Assembly (NCBI GenBank): GCA_947561395.2
Contig: OX387187.1
Coordinates: 1,432,976 to 1,496,975 of the forward strand
DNA length: 64,000 nt
From: Buxus sempervirens
Lineage: Eukaryota; Streptophyta; Magnoliopsida; Buxales; Buxaceae
Reading direction: 5' to 3'
A model generated the notes under the pieces. The model had not been told where the DNA came from and ran no database searches. It saw only the letters and a program-made list of their open reading frames with translations. A program made the translations under genes and the position numbers. This document shows, one piece after another, positions 34,245-44,745 of the stretch. How positions within the stretch are numbered: position 1 is the stretch's first letter; each line of letters opens with the position of its first letter.

Positions 34245-34821
34245 TGTAAGCACCCAAATTTTGATCAAACCAAAAAGTGTTGAAAATTAAAAAACCTGAA
34301 AGTCAAACCCTAAGGGGACATAAGTTGACTTTTTGATCAGGCTCAAATCTGCCACCATACTTCTTCCCTATAATTATGAAATTCTGACACGATCCTAACG
34401 CAACTTAGTTTGCTCAGATAGGGGTCCAGATGAAGAAGTTACGGGCCGGTCAAACTTGAGGGGGAGCAGAAATTGACTTTCTGCTAAACCCCAGATCAGC
34501 TGCTCAACCCTATCCCAATGGATAGAGGACTCTGATACAGTTCTAACGCAACTAAGTTTGTCAGAATCGGAGTCCAGATGAAGAAGATATGAGCAGTTAA
34601 AGTTCAAGGGCAGCAATGCTGGAAACTGCACACGTGGCAAAAGAGTTGCACACGTGGCAGGAGCGCAGATAAATATCTCGCGGATTAATCCATACATATC
34701 CAAAATGTTCAAAATATCTCAGGGATTAATCTGCAAATAGCAAGGGGCAATCTGCGAATATCTCGGTTGTCAAATCGGTCAAATCCGGGGGGCAATCTGT
34801 AAATATAAAAAATCACCTTTT

Positions 34822-35068
34822 TGTATCCGACGAAATATGCCAGATATACATATATTTCTTTGTATCTGACATAATATGTCGGATACAAAATATCTTTGCC
34901 GAAATCTTGTCGGATTTTCCGATAGATTTTCTGAGCGCATTTATTTTTTGAAATCATTGTGTTTGTATCCGACATTTTATGTCGGATACAAAGGAACTTC
35001 AATGTATCCGACCAACATGGTCGGATACAAGCAATATTAAGTGTATCTGACCTATCAGGTCGGATACA
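34822..35068 (+). promoter_or_regulatory. Promoter-proximal palindrome cassette of Tat LTR copy D
   Basis: Five hairpin-capable units of the type TGTATCCGAC...GTCGGATACA, at about 34822-34850, 34861-34887, 34972-34991, 35003-35028 and 35042-35068. Loops differ in length and sequence while the arms are kept. The last unit ends 10 bp before the TATA box. Confidence 0.75.
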
Positions 35069-35077
35069 AATTGGTGT

Positions 35078-35087
35078 TTATAAATAG
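35078..35087 (+). promoter_or_regulatory. TATA box of Tat LTR copy D
   Basis: TATAAATAGG, followed by a C-rich leader (35090-35230) and a candidate splice donor CCCCAG/GTTAGG near 35362. Position agrees with copies A-C. Confidence 0.7.
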
Positions 35088-36287
35088 GCCAGCAACCCCC
35101 TTGGCCGAGGGTTGCTGGCCGAGGTTGCTGGCCTTTACCCCTTCACCCCTCCCATTGCTGGTGCGAACCCTTCTCCTTCAACCCCCTAAACTCACCTAAA
35201 AGACCATTCTTCCCCTGTTTTCTTCCTTCCTTCTTCATCTCCATCACTTTGAAGCTTGAAGGAGGCCAAGGTTGTGCTGTTGGTGCAAAGGGGGAAACTC
35301 TCCGGTTGCTGTTCTTGCTCCAAGTGGGTTCAACACTCATCACAAAGGGTTTCAAACCCCCAGGTTAGGCTTCCCTATGGATTTTATTTGATATATGTAA
35401 GAATAAGCATGATTGAAGCAAGTTTGCATGGTCCATACTTTCATGTGTTGTTTCTCCTCCCATGAGCATGCTTTTCTTCCCTTTTTTTTTTTTTTTCCGT
35501 TCTCCTTTCCTCCTTTGTGCCTTCATGGGATGGTGATCTTATGGTAAGTGAAGATGAACACATGCGAAAGACGGAAGGAGGGATCCATCCATGGTACATG
35601 AAAGGGTCGTTTAAACATGCTTTTCTTTTGTTACTCTCTTGACTTTCATATTGTTGAGGAGAGCATGTTCTCCCTCTTTCTCAAATGTCCAATGTAACCC
35701 GTAAAACCCCCTCGTCCCCTTCTTTAAATATTTTTATTTAGATGATCGTATGCTTGCTTTGAACACGGAGTAGTAATCTGGTAGGATTGTTTAAGTTAGG
35801 TCGCATATGCATGTTTTGTCTAAATGCGTGCTTTCCCTCTTTCCTTTTTAGTTCATGTTCATATGTCATAAGCATACTCATGTTCACTTGCATAAAATCA
35901 ACCATCCCATTTTGCACACACCAAATGAGCACACTTCTCACCTTATTTGCATGCGATATACGTAAATGCATCATGGTCTAGAGCATGCATCTTGCACTTA
36001 GTTGGTTGATCCTAGTTGACATTGTTTGCTTGCTATTGTGTGATATTGGAAGAACCAAACAGGGACACTTAGGTCCCCGTTCAGCTGTTGGGAGTGTTCC
36101 AATGGGGAGAGGCAAAACCCTTGGCCTTCTCCCCTTGTTTGCTCGAACCCTAGAGCTCAAAAGAGACCAAGATGAGGTCTCCCCCCATCTTCCTGAACCA
36201 CTGTGGGCCCACACAGTTATCGAGACCCTTGGGGAGCCCAGAAATTTGAGCCCACTCGAAAAACCCCAAAAAATGCATGCTGTGTGC

Positions 36288-36430
36288 TGATCCGACAACT
36301 CAGGTTGGACCAGCAGATTTTTATTTGTAGCCGACCACCCTAGTCGGCTACACTTAGTTTAGTGTGTAGCCGACATCTAAGGTCGGCTACAAGTGTGTTT
36401 TCTTTTAGCTGACAGTTCAAGTCAGTTACA
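36288..36430 (+). repeat. Downstream palindrome cluster of Tat LTR copy D
   Basis: Four units with the word GTAGCCGAC...GTCGGCTAC or close variants: about 36288-36313, 36325-36352, 36365-36391 and 36406-36430. The CCGAC/GTCGG core is the same as in this copy's promoter cassette at 34822-35068. Confidence 0.78.
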
Positions 36431-37454
36431 TCCCAGTAAGTCCAATTTCTGCATTTTTTTGATCCTGTGGCTTTCTCTTGATTGTTTCAGTCAAACCATT
36501 CGAACCAGTAGGGTTTTCGGGTCATTTGGAAACCCAAAATGGGACTTGGACATCCCGATCCAATTTGGTACACAGTGGGCCTTCCAACGGGGCCCACCAA
36601 GCCCGACTGATCCCCTTGAATGTAAACAAGAGAAATGAGTTAATTGAGTGGGCTGCATCGCTTGAGGCCCACTAAAGGCCCAACTCATAGCATGTTGGTT
36701 TAGATTAAGGCATGGTTTGGCTGAGATTGCGGGTAGGGCCTACCGGGCCAGTCAAGCCCATTAACCTAATAAGAAAAGGGTCAAAACCCAAATTTCCTAG
36801 GCTAAGGGCCCAAGGCCCAAGTCCTATCCCATTTTTGCATAGATTAATAAAGATAACTTAAAATCATTTGGTCACTATCGGGAGGCCCACCAAGGGGCCC
36901 ACGAATCAATCCAGACCCGCTTTGCATGAAAATCAACTTAATCTTAAACTTGAATCCTAAATAAAACCAATTCATTGAACCAAAGCCCAAAGGGCCTCTC
37001 AGGCTTAGACTGAGGCCCAACAAGAGGCATGTGGGCTGGACTCAGCCCATCAAGGAATCCGCGGGCCTTCCAACGGGGCCCGCCCAATCAGACTCATCTC
37101 ATTTTAAGCTAAAAGATAAAATCAACCAAAAAGGGGACCCACACCACTCAGGTGGTCCCACCAGACTCAATAAAATATGCATGCTGGTTTAGGAATTGGG
37201 TGAGATAGACCAAAGTTGACTCAAAACCAGGAAACCCATGGGACCCGTAACTTGACTGGGCGGACCAGGGTGTCTATGGACTTCCCCGGATCGTAACCGA
37301 GATCTTACTTAGAATCTCAAGCCGCAGACCACCCACTAGACAAACCTAGGCACCTAGGTGTCTGCCTGCACCCCATCAGGCAGTGGCAACTCCAACTTTC
37401 CCGAATCACCCTTCAGGAGGCCCGCCCATGCCGTGCAACCATTTGCACAGATGC

Positions 37455-37525
37455 AGTTCGTGATTGGCATGGAGAGTTTAGTTTACCCCAGGATAGAGTA
37501 ATCAGAGTGGCTAGAGTTCAGGTAG
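37455..37525 (+). pseudogene. Host Tekay pol sliver between two insertions
   Basis: A 71-bp piece encoding the link between RNase H and integrase (WHGEFSLPQDRVIRVARVQ). It lies between the GATGC site of Tat copy D and the GGTAG site of the next solo LTR. Its frame agrees with the neighbouring pieces. Confidence 0.75.
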
Positions 37526-38973
37526 TGTAAAACCTCGGTTTTAGACTAATGTTATGGTGGGAATTGTCTAATAATTTTTAAATATATTTTGTGGTGGAAA
37601 TTCAGGTAATCGAAGTCAAGGGTGAATATGGAATTTCGCAAATCTGGGTTGCGAAGGTTAAATAAGGTGAGCAGGCTAAGTTCAGTTTTAATAAATTCAT
37701 ATTAGTGATTTAATTGACATTAAGTGATGGACTGTTTTAATTTGAGTTGGTGAAGATGAGATCAGAGGGGGATCAAGGCTAATGAAATGGTGATGTAGGT
37801 AGAACGGTGGGCGAACACACAGCATAGCATGAAAAGAGTGTGCCAACGGCCACTATAAGTAAACAGAAATTTTTGGGAGTTAGGTTAGCTCATTTTTGGT
37901 CGGAGGAGGAGTTGCGGTTGTTGCTTAACTAGATCAAGAAGATAGGGCAAGGTGGGTTGGAGCACTTGGATCTGTCTGGAGGCTATCCAGAAGGAAGAAA
38001 TTCTTCTGTCGGAAGTTGCTGAAGCTGCCGAAGGTTGCTGAGATCGGTCCAACCTGGCTGTACGATCAGGAGTGATCAGGTAAGAAGAGTAACTAAAGTA
38101 GCTATGAGCAAATGGTTAGGGAAATTTAGGTTTCGTCCAGATCTAATTGGATCTGGAACAATGTGGTCTATAGGAATTGAGATTTGGAAACCGATTGTCC
38201 ATTGAAGTGATTCTTGGAGTTACTGCCGTGCGAGGTCTGAAGAGGATTGCAAGTAATTGATCGCGAGGTTCTTCGTATCAGGTGAGTAGCATTCTGTTTA
38301 GTCGATTTTAGCATATGGATGTGATTTGAGAATCGATTTGCAGTCGAGTGTGTTGAGTTCCATGTTTCTGACTTGTTACGGAAGATTGGATGATTTCCAT
38401 TTGAGTTTTGTTTGGATTAATTTCGATTAGGGTTAATCGATATTTTAGGAAGTATAGAAGGGGATTGGAGTCGAGTTTGGCCAGGGATTTAGGTTCAGAG
38501 GTGTTGGAAATCACCTAACAGAATGTGGAAAATTTACTGAGTTGGAATTTGGGTTGGCGCTAAGCACTGTGGATTTGGCGCTAACCTATACGAGGTTAGC
38601 GCCGGTTCAAATTTTGTCTGGGGCTGACCTCGATAGACCTGGCACCAACCTCTAGAGGTGAGCGCTAGGTGTAAAATTGAGGCTCATATTACAGACCATC
38701 CGAAATTGTTTTACCACTCCATTAGCCTACTCCACTGGTTTAATTAGGTGTTGTAGATGATGCCTAGGTGGTTGTGGAATCAGATATGCAAGCATTAAAT
38801 TTAAGAAGTATTAAACAGTAGATTTGGAGGTCAGTGCCAACCCCTTGAGTGCTATTCTATATGACTGGTAGATCCAATTTTTGATGTCTTGTTAAGGATG
38901 AGTGAGAGTTATTATTAGGAAACTTAAATAGGAAATTATTGATCAGTTGTGCTGGAATTGGTGGTTATCGTCT

Positions 38974-38975
<2 letters not shown>

Positions 38976-39064
<89 letters not shown>
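38976..39064. repeat. (AT)n microsatellite, about 44 units
   Basis: Uninterrupted alternating A and T for 89 bp inside the solo LTR. Its length may be uncertain in the assembly, since such tracts slip during sequencing and replication. Confidence 0.95.
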
Positions 39065-39065
<1 letters not shown>

Positions 39066-39739
39066 GAAAACATAAATTGAGAACTTAGAGTCTTTTATTA
39101 GGAATCAGATTTTCACAAGTGGTCGGTTAAATCTTAAAAGTGTTGATTATATTGTGATGTTCATATGTATTGTTTCCTAGCCTTTAAATAGATATTCTCC
39201 ATGGTTGGAATTGGATGATAGATAGAATCCTACACTATCATGTTAAAAAGAGAGATAATATAGTTGAGATTAGTGAAGTAGAGAACTACATTTTTGCATA
39301 TATATGTCTACAAGTAATTGAAGGGTTTTCCGTTGTTTGATCGTCTTCTTCCAGATATATTATGTACTTTAAAATCAGATTGGATACATGTTGTTGAATC
39401 TAATTTTTGTTGTAACTTTATAATATGAACAGATTTTAAAGAGTGAGCATTCTTGGGACTTTTACATCTTATACGGTTGGTTTTGTCGTTGTCTTTAAAT
39501 TATAGTTGGAACCTCCATGATGGAGTACTATGGTCCGGAGTGACCCATGATGAGCAGTACCTATGCATGATTTGTTATCACACGAATGTGGGTTTCACGC
39601 TATTTTCTTGAATTATGTTTAAACGCGGTAATTGAGATGGGTTATTGGTTTAGCTTGTTTTGGATCCATGTCTAAGCTTAGTAATGAAATGTTATTGTTT
39701 ATTGGTGTAATCGCATGGTCTCGTGTGTTGCCACGATCG

Positions 39740-39870
39740 GTGTAGAGTAGCCAAAAACCCTGAGTAGGCTTGGTTGTCAATGCCGAAACCCGATGAGTAG
39801 GCCGGCATTGGATGACGAAACCCTGAGTAGGCCATCATTTCATAGTTCCGAAACCCTGAGTAGGCCGGAA
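39740..39870. repeat. 30-33 bp tandem repeat with CCTGAGTAGGCC core
   Basis: TGAGTAGG recurs at 39761, 39794, 39824 and 39857 with CCGAAACC before it. The same module in reverse is at 14340-14430 in the 13804-16914 LTR. Confidence 0.8.
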
Positions 39871-40486
39871 CTGTTTACATGGAGGTGTGGATGTCTCCTT
39901 GGCATGTGGATTAACTAATTTAAGCAATAGGCATGTCATTGACCATTCAATGTTTTATTGTTATTGTTGTTGGTCTCTTGGTTAAAACTGATATTGGAAT
40001 CATGCGGACTTTGGATTCTCGATTATATTTCTCCGGATTATTTGTGCTCGTTTATTTATTGTGGTATATTTTAGAAACTGAGATAACTGTTTTTGCATGC
40101 ATGTTCTACTTGCTGAGATACTCGTATCACCTGTTTGTTTCTGTTTTGTTTTTAGATACTCGTGGTGAGGCTACTGCTGGGGTAGATCCTACTGAAACCT
40201 ATAAGGAGGAGGATTATTTCTACGTTCCATAGACCAGTAGGTTTATTCTTTGATTGTCATATGGATTGGATGGATTTGGGAAATTGTAATAAATGATATG
40301 CGGATTGTTATTGATGTCCCATTAATCAAATATTTTACCATGCTTTCTTATTGATAGTTGTTGCACTCTGATTGAAATTCTCATATGATTAAACTAGCGA
40401 TCATATGAGATATGGACCCATACCTAACCCTCGTGAGACGTGTTATACCTTTATTGAACAACACGGATCCAGGGCGTTACAAGTAG

Positions 40487-41943
40487 AGCTTGACTTGATT
40501 TAGAGGATCAGGGAGAGACAGTTGACAGATCCTAAGCTGATTGTCAATAGGTAGTTATTAAGGAGCGGTTCTGAGACCACTAGAGACTTTTCTGATTGGG
40601 ATGGTTTGTTGAGATTGAAAGGACGGATCTGTGTTCTAGCAGATGAGGGGATTAAGACAATGATTTTGATAGAGGCACACAGGTCTAGATATGCAGTACA
40701 TCCAGGTAACACAAAGATGTATAGAAACTTGAAAGCAGTTTATTGGTGGTCAGGTATGAAGAGAGAGGTAGCTGAATTTGTAGCAAAGTGCTTAGTTTAT
40801 CAACAAGTGAAGGCTGAGCATATGAGACCTCCAGGTTTACTTCAGCCACTCCCTATTCCAGAATGGAAGTGAGAGCATATCACCATGGACTTTGTGACTG
40901 GCTTACCACATACAGTAAAGAGGCATGATGCTATATGGCTGATAGTGGATTATTTGACTAAAACAGCTCATTTCTTGCCTATTCGAAAAGACCAGCCACT
41001 TAATTCACTTGTGGAGTTATACGTAAATGAGATTGTGAGATTGCATGGAGTTCTAGTGTCTATTGTTTCCAATCGTGATCCTAGATTCACATATCAGTTT
41101 TGGGAGTCTTTTCAGAAAGCCATGGGGACAGAATTAAGATTTAGTACAAGCTACCACTCAAAGACAGATGGGCAATCAGAAAGGACCATTCAGACACTTG
41201 AGGATATGTTACGGTATTGTGTGCTTGATTGGGGAGGTAATTGGGGTAAGTATCTACCTTTGGTAGAATTTGCCTATAATAACAGTTACCAAGCAAGTAT
41301 TCAAATGGCGCCATATGAAGCACTATATGGGAGAACATGCAGATCACCAGTTTGTTGGGAGGAAGTTTGTGAGAGACAGTACCTAGGTCCTCAATATGTG
41401 CAAGACAGTGTTAGTAAAGTGAATCTAATTAGGTAGCATTTGTTGGCAGCACAAAGTCGTAAGAAAAGTTATGCAGATACTAGGCGTCGAGATTTGAAAT
41501 TTGATGTTGGTGATAAGGTATTTTTGAAAGTATCTCCTTCCCGTTGTATTAGAAGATTCAGTAAGAAAGGGAAGCTTTCTCCAAGGTTTGTAGAATCATT
41601 TGAGATTATTAAGACAGTGGGACTAATGACTTATCGTCTAGCATTGCCAGCTTCATTTGGAGTAGTTCATGATGTATTCCACGTGTCAATGCTATGACTT
41701 TATGTGCACGACCCTAGTCACATTATTGATTATGAGCCATTGGTGATATGTGAGGACTTGACTTTTGAGGAGCATTCAGTACATATACTTGATAGACGTG
41801 AGCAAGTTCTCTGTACAAAGGTGATTCCACTTGTCAAAGTATTATGGCAGAATCATTCTATGGAAGAAGCAACTTGGGTGTTAGAATCTGAAATGAAGAA
41901 GAAATATCCATATTTGTTTGCGGAACTACAAGGTAAATTTTGA
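40487..41943 (+). pseudogene. Host Tekay integrase with C-terminal chromodomain
   Basis: One frame with stops at 40870-40872, 41434-41436 and 41695-41697. The zinc-binding domain keeps the two His but has Tyr in place of the last Cys (CLVYQQ, about 40792). Catalytic core: first Asp in TMDFVTGLP (about 40882), second Asp replaced by Asn (SNRDPRF, about 41070), Glu kept in DGQSERTIQ (about 41168). The GPY/F-like region is near 41575-41690. The C-terminus (about 41780-41925) has the aromatic and acidic pattern of a plant chromovirus chromodomain (HILDRREQ, VKVLWQNHSMEEATW). Chromodomains target integration to heterochromatin. Dead copy. Confidence 0.9.
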
Positions 41944-41962
41944 GGACGAAATTTTTTTGTTT

Positions 41963-41973
41963 GGAGGGGAGAA
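41963..41973 (+). other. Polypurine tract of the host Tekay element
   Basis: GGAGGGGAGAA immediately before the LTR start TGTAAAATCC at 41974. It fixes the start of the 3' LTR. Confidence 0.85.
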
Positions 41974-43437
41974 TGTAAAATCCTAGATTCTTATTAATAA
42001 AATAAATAAGATAAAACAAATAAATTAATAATTATTATTAATATTGCAGGGAATGAGGAATTGGTTCAATCCGGAGAGTTGCAGGGTGACCCGGAGAACT
42101 TGGAGAATTAAATATAAGGTGAGTTGTATTTTAGTTTTAAGATTATTATTATTATTATTATCATTGTTGAAATTATCAAACTTTTCTATTAAATAGTTAA
42201 TTATTAGTTAAAAGAAATAAGAAGAAGAAAGGAGAATATTTTGGAGTTGGCCAAAAGTCCATAAGGGGATGGACGGCTAGTTAAATTGGAATCCTAATCT
42301 AAATAGGGTTAAGAGAAAATATAGGAGGAAAGTAAATTAGGGATAATTAGTTCTGGACGAAAATATAAAAAAAAAAAAACTAATTAGAAGTTGCTATTCA
42401 TGTTAGAGAGCAAAAAAAAAACAAGAAAACAGCCGCAACCTTCTTCTCTTCCATATGCGAGTTTCCCAAATCCTGATTTTCGTGTACTTGCTGACCAGTT
42501 TAGGAGAAGAAGAAGGAGGGATTTCTTGTGAGTTTAAGGTAAGAGGAACAGATCAAACCACATTCCCTACGTTTAGTTTTGAGTTTGCTAAGTTCTGAAA
42601 AATATATTCTTTTGATTTAAACAATAAGGAGTTGCTTTGTTCGTGGTGATTTACTAGAGGTGATTTCTAGAGTTGTTTGGTGAAGATTCGATCTTAGAAG
42701 AGAGGTAAGTAGCCCCTTACAACTTGCATAAACAAATACGTGTTGGTTTATTGAAGAACATGTTTAGAGGAGAGATTTTCTGATTTGTTTGTAAAAGATT
42801 CGTTATGGAAACTTGTGGATTCAGATATTTGATCATCTGGAATAACTTAGGGTGTTTAGAAGATAAAAACCTAAGATTTGGAAGTGATTCAAAGTGTTAA
42901 AAATTAGGGAAAACATGTTCAAAGTTGAAAAGTTGTGATTTCCAGAAATTTACGAAAAACAATGGACGCTTGTAATGACACTCGAGCGTCACCTAGGCGC
43001 CATGTTGTAAGGAGTGGACGCTCGTCGCCGCTTGAGCACTACTTAAGGCGCCCCGCCTGAGTTTTTTTTTTTTAACTCTGAAACCTGAGAGTTAACAAAT
43101 TTGGTAAACCGAATGTCCGGGAGAACGCTTGAGCGCGATCCCTAGCAGTTGAAACTGGGAAGATTGATTTGTATGAGCGCCCAACGCCGTTCGAGCGCTC
43201 CTGACAGTAAATTGATATTTCTGAAATTTGTCTAGTTTTTAATTATAAAATTGTTTTTATTGAATTCCAACTTATGTACCAATAAGATTAGAGTGTTTAG
43301 AGATTGTTTGCGTTGGCCGTTGATTAAATCAAATTTTTATAAAGATTTTGGGTACGTTCTACTGGAATAGCTATTATTCGAGTTTATCATTTCAAACTCT
43401 TTTCTTTTTAACTTTATTTGATTTTATTGGTTTGCAC
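41974..43437 (+). repeat. 3' LTR of the host Tekay element, truncated
   Basis: Starts TGTAAAATCC. From 43046 to about 43437 it aligns with the 5' LTR pieces 1666-1989 and 4657-4743, giving the empty sites for two of the insertions there. GC-rich cassette at about 42960-43205. After GGTTTGCAC (about 43437) similarity stops; roughly the last 1 kb of the LTR is missing. No gene is seen. Confidence 0.85.
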
Positions 43438-43648
43438 AATTACAATAGCAGCAACCTGGACAACTTTCATCACTGAATACTTGACCTTTCAATGTTAGTG
43501 CAAATGGTTCAGGTTATGGAATTCACTTATGTACTGATTCCCACGGTCTATCCTCATCTTCAAGCTCTCTTGATATTTCCTGATCTAAATATGCTCAATT
43601 GACATCATACTTCAGGTTGCCTAGTTGCTTTAAGAAGAATTGAAGCTC
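43438..43648 (-). pseudogene. Unidentified minus-strand coding relic, downstream piece
   Basis: Read on the minus strand, this joins with 54704-55020 across the copia insertion (TSD AGCTC). The frame is nearly open and protein-like, with segments such as FFLKQLGNLKYDVN, ISRELEDEDRPWESVHK and a Cys-rich end SDESCPGCCYCNC, broken by a few stops. I do not recognise the family. It does not look like gag, pol or a known plant transposase. It could be a captured or decayed host gene fragment. Confidence 0.35.
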
Positions 43649-44685
43649 TGTAAGTGTGAAAAACTCACACTCCTGTTATGGCAAATGATTGACAAACTAG
43701 GTTTCTAATAAAGCTTCAAGATGTGCAGATTAAACAATGAAAATTCAGTAAATTCAGTAAAGAAGAAGAGTTGGTGCCACCACACTGCTACCACGCCGCT
43801 GCCACCCCCGCTGGCAGCGCATAAGGAATTTCGTGTGTCAAAAGCAAGGATCGTACACCTGCCGCGTACTCTCCCGCTAGCAGCTCGCTAGCAGCGCGCG
43901 TCTAACAGATTCAACTCACTCTGAGCGGGACATGAGTTCGCTACCAGCCGTCTACTTCGATCGCTTCACGACGCTACCAGCGCTCGACGCGATTTGTGTT
44001 TTATTCTTTAAATAGACGAGTTGTAATGTTTAATTGTGACTTTTTTCTTTGGATCTTTTTTGAATTCGGATCTTGAGAGATTTGAGATTCGATCAAATAG
44101 TCTTTAGAGAGTCGGCGATTGAGTGAGGGGGAGATCTGAGATAGATCACCTGGAATTGAAGGTAGAGGATTCTTCTTCAATTCAGAACTTCATCCGATCG
44201 TGTGATCGCCTGGACTGGTGATCGACCTTGATTGATGCATAGGTGGATTCCTACTGCATTGGATCGTCTCAGTGGATTTTGAGAGGATTGCTGCGATCTG
44301 GATTGATCGTGTCCTGCAGCTTGTGGATTCAAGCTGTGTTGCAGTTCGTGGATTCGAACTGTGGATCACTGGAGAGTGATTGTTTGCGATCTGGACTGAT
44401 CGTGTTCTGCAGCTTGTGGATTCAAGCTGTGTAGCAGTTCGTGGATTCGAACTGTGGATTGCTGTTGAGTGAGTCAAATTGTAAAGGTTAAGTATGTTCT
44501 CCTTTGTAATTGTCTTCTCATTCAATAGTGGATTTTGAAGGGTTAGTCGCCTCATATAGACTCGAGGTTTTTCCTGGATCTGGATCCAGGTTTCCTCGTA
44601 TAATTCTTTGTGTACTGTTTCCGCAATTGTTAAATTCTGAATCGTTATAGATCGTGGACCTTAAGAGTAGTCCTCTACTCTTTCA
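43649..44685 (+). repeat. 5' LTR of the copia element
   Basis: TGTAAGTGTG ... CTCTTTCA, 1037 bp. It holds a GC-rich cassette (43775-43990), a TATA-like TTTAAATAG (44007-44015), and a downstream region with imperfect repeats of TTGTGGATTCAAGCTGTG and GTTCGTGGATTCGAACTGTG (44310-44465). Frames on either strand inside the LTR are not genes. Confidence 0.93.
43775..44015 (+). promoter_or_regulatory. Copia LTR promoter: GC-rich palindrome cassette and TATA box
   Basis: The cassette contains CCCGCTGGCAGCGC, GCTAGCAGCTCGCTAGC and several GCTACCAGC-type words over about 215 bp. It ends about 17 bp before TTTAAATAG (44007-44015). The same set is in the 3' LTR at 53788-54028. A shortened version recurs in front of the env-like ORF at 51512-51560. 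Confidence 0.65.
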
Positions 44686-44687
44686 AG

Positions 44688-44699
44688 TGGTATAAGAGC
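44688..44699 (+). other. Primer-binding site of the copia element
   Basis: TGGTATAAGAGC, two bases after the LTR end. It matches the initiator-Met tRNA PBS of plant copia elements with one change (A for C) and sets the 5' LTR boundary. Confidence 0.85.
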
Positions 44700-44745
44700 T
44701 TATTCACTTTGAATTGCTATACATAGTGTGATCTAGATCTATAGC

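Larger units (their letters stand above)
34245..37449 (+). mobile_element. Solo LTR, Tat-type gypsy (copy D, 3205 bp, sense)
   Basis: Starts TGTAAGCACC, ends TTTGCACA, target duplication GATGC (34240-34244 and 37450-37454). Layout: two 148-bp U3 units (34397, 34545), palindrome cassette 34822-35068, TATA box 35078-35087, possible splice donor near 35363, CATGCA-rich stretch 35940-35990, downstream palindrome cluster 36288-36430, conserved terminal block about 37225-37400. The 101- to 107-residue frames inside it are chance frames. Confidence 0.93.
37526..40481 (+). mobile_element. Solo LTR, Tekay-type gypsy (2956 bp, sense)
   Basis: Starts TGTAAAACCTCGG, ends AGGGCGTTACA. Flanks are GGTAG (37521-37525) and AGTAG (40482-40486), a target duplication with one difference. 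GC-rich cassette GGCGCTAA...TTAGCGCC at 38556-38667, an AT microsatellite at 38976-39064 and a 30-33 bp repeat at 39740-39870. The 39933-40232 frame is not a recognisable protein. Confidence 0.9.
1666..43437 (+). mobile_element. Degenerate Ty3/gypsy chromovirus (Tekay-type), host of most other insertions
   Basis: Order on the plus strand: split 5' LTR ending at 9095, PBS matching initiator-Met tRNA at 9100-9110, gag from 9245, protease-RT-RNase H (28937-34244, interrupted), integrase plus chromodomain (40487-41943), PPT 41963-41973, 3' LTR from 41974. With nested insertions removed the interior is about 4.8 kb, normal for this lineage. The C-terminal chromodomain-like segment and LTRs over 2 kb point to Tekay/Del. 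All genes carry stops or frameshifts, so the element is dead. The 3' LTR is cut at about 43437 by unrelated sequence. Confidence 0.85.

Noticed and set aside
35978..36298. Frames of 101-106 residues on opposite strands in Tat LTR copy D
   Set aside because: Mirror frames in GC-richer LTR sequence with no conservation in the other copies.
44190..44555. 121-residue minus-strand frame in the copia LTR, repeated at 54203-54568 and fused to a plus-strand frame at 45545-46387
   Set aside because: It is the antisense of the LTR seen three times because the LTR is present three times, once inverted. It is not a gene.
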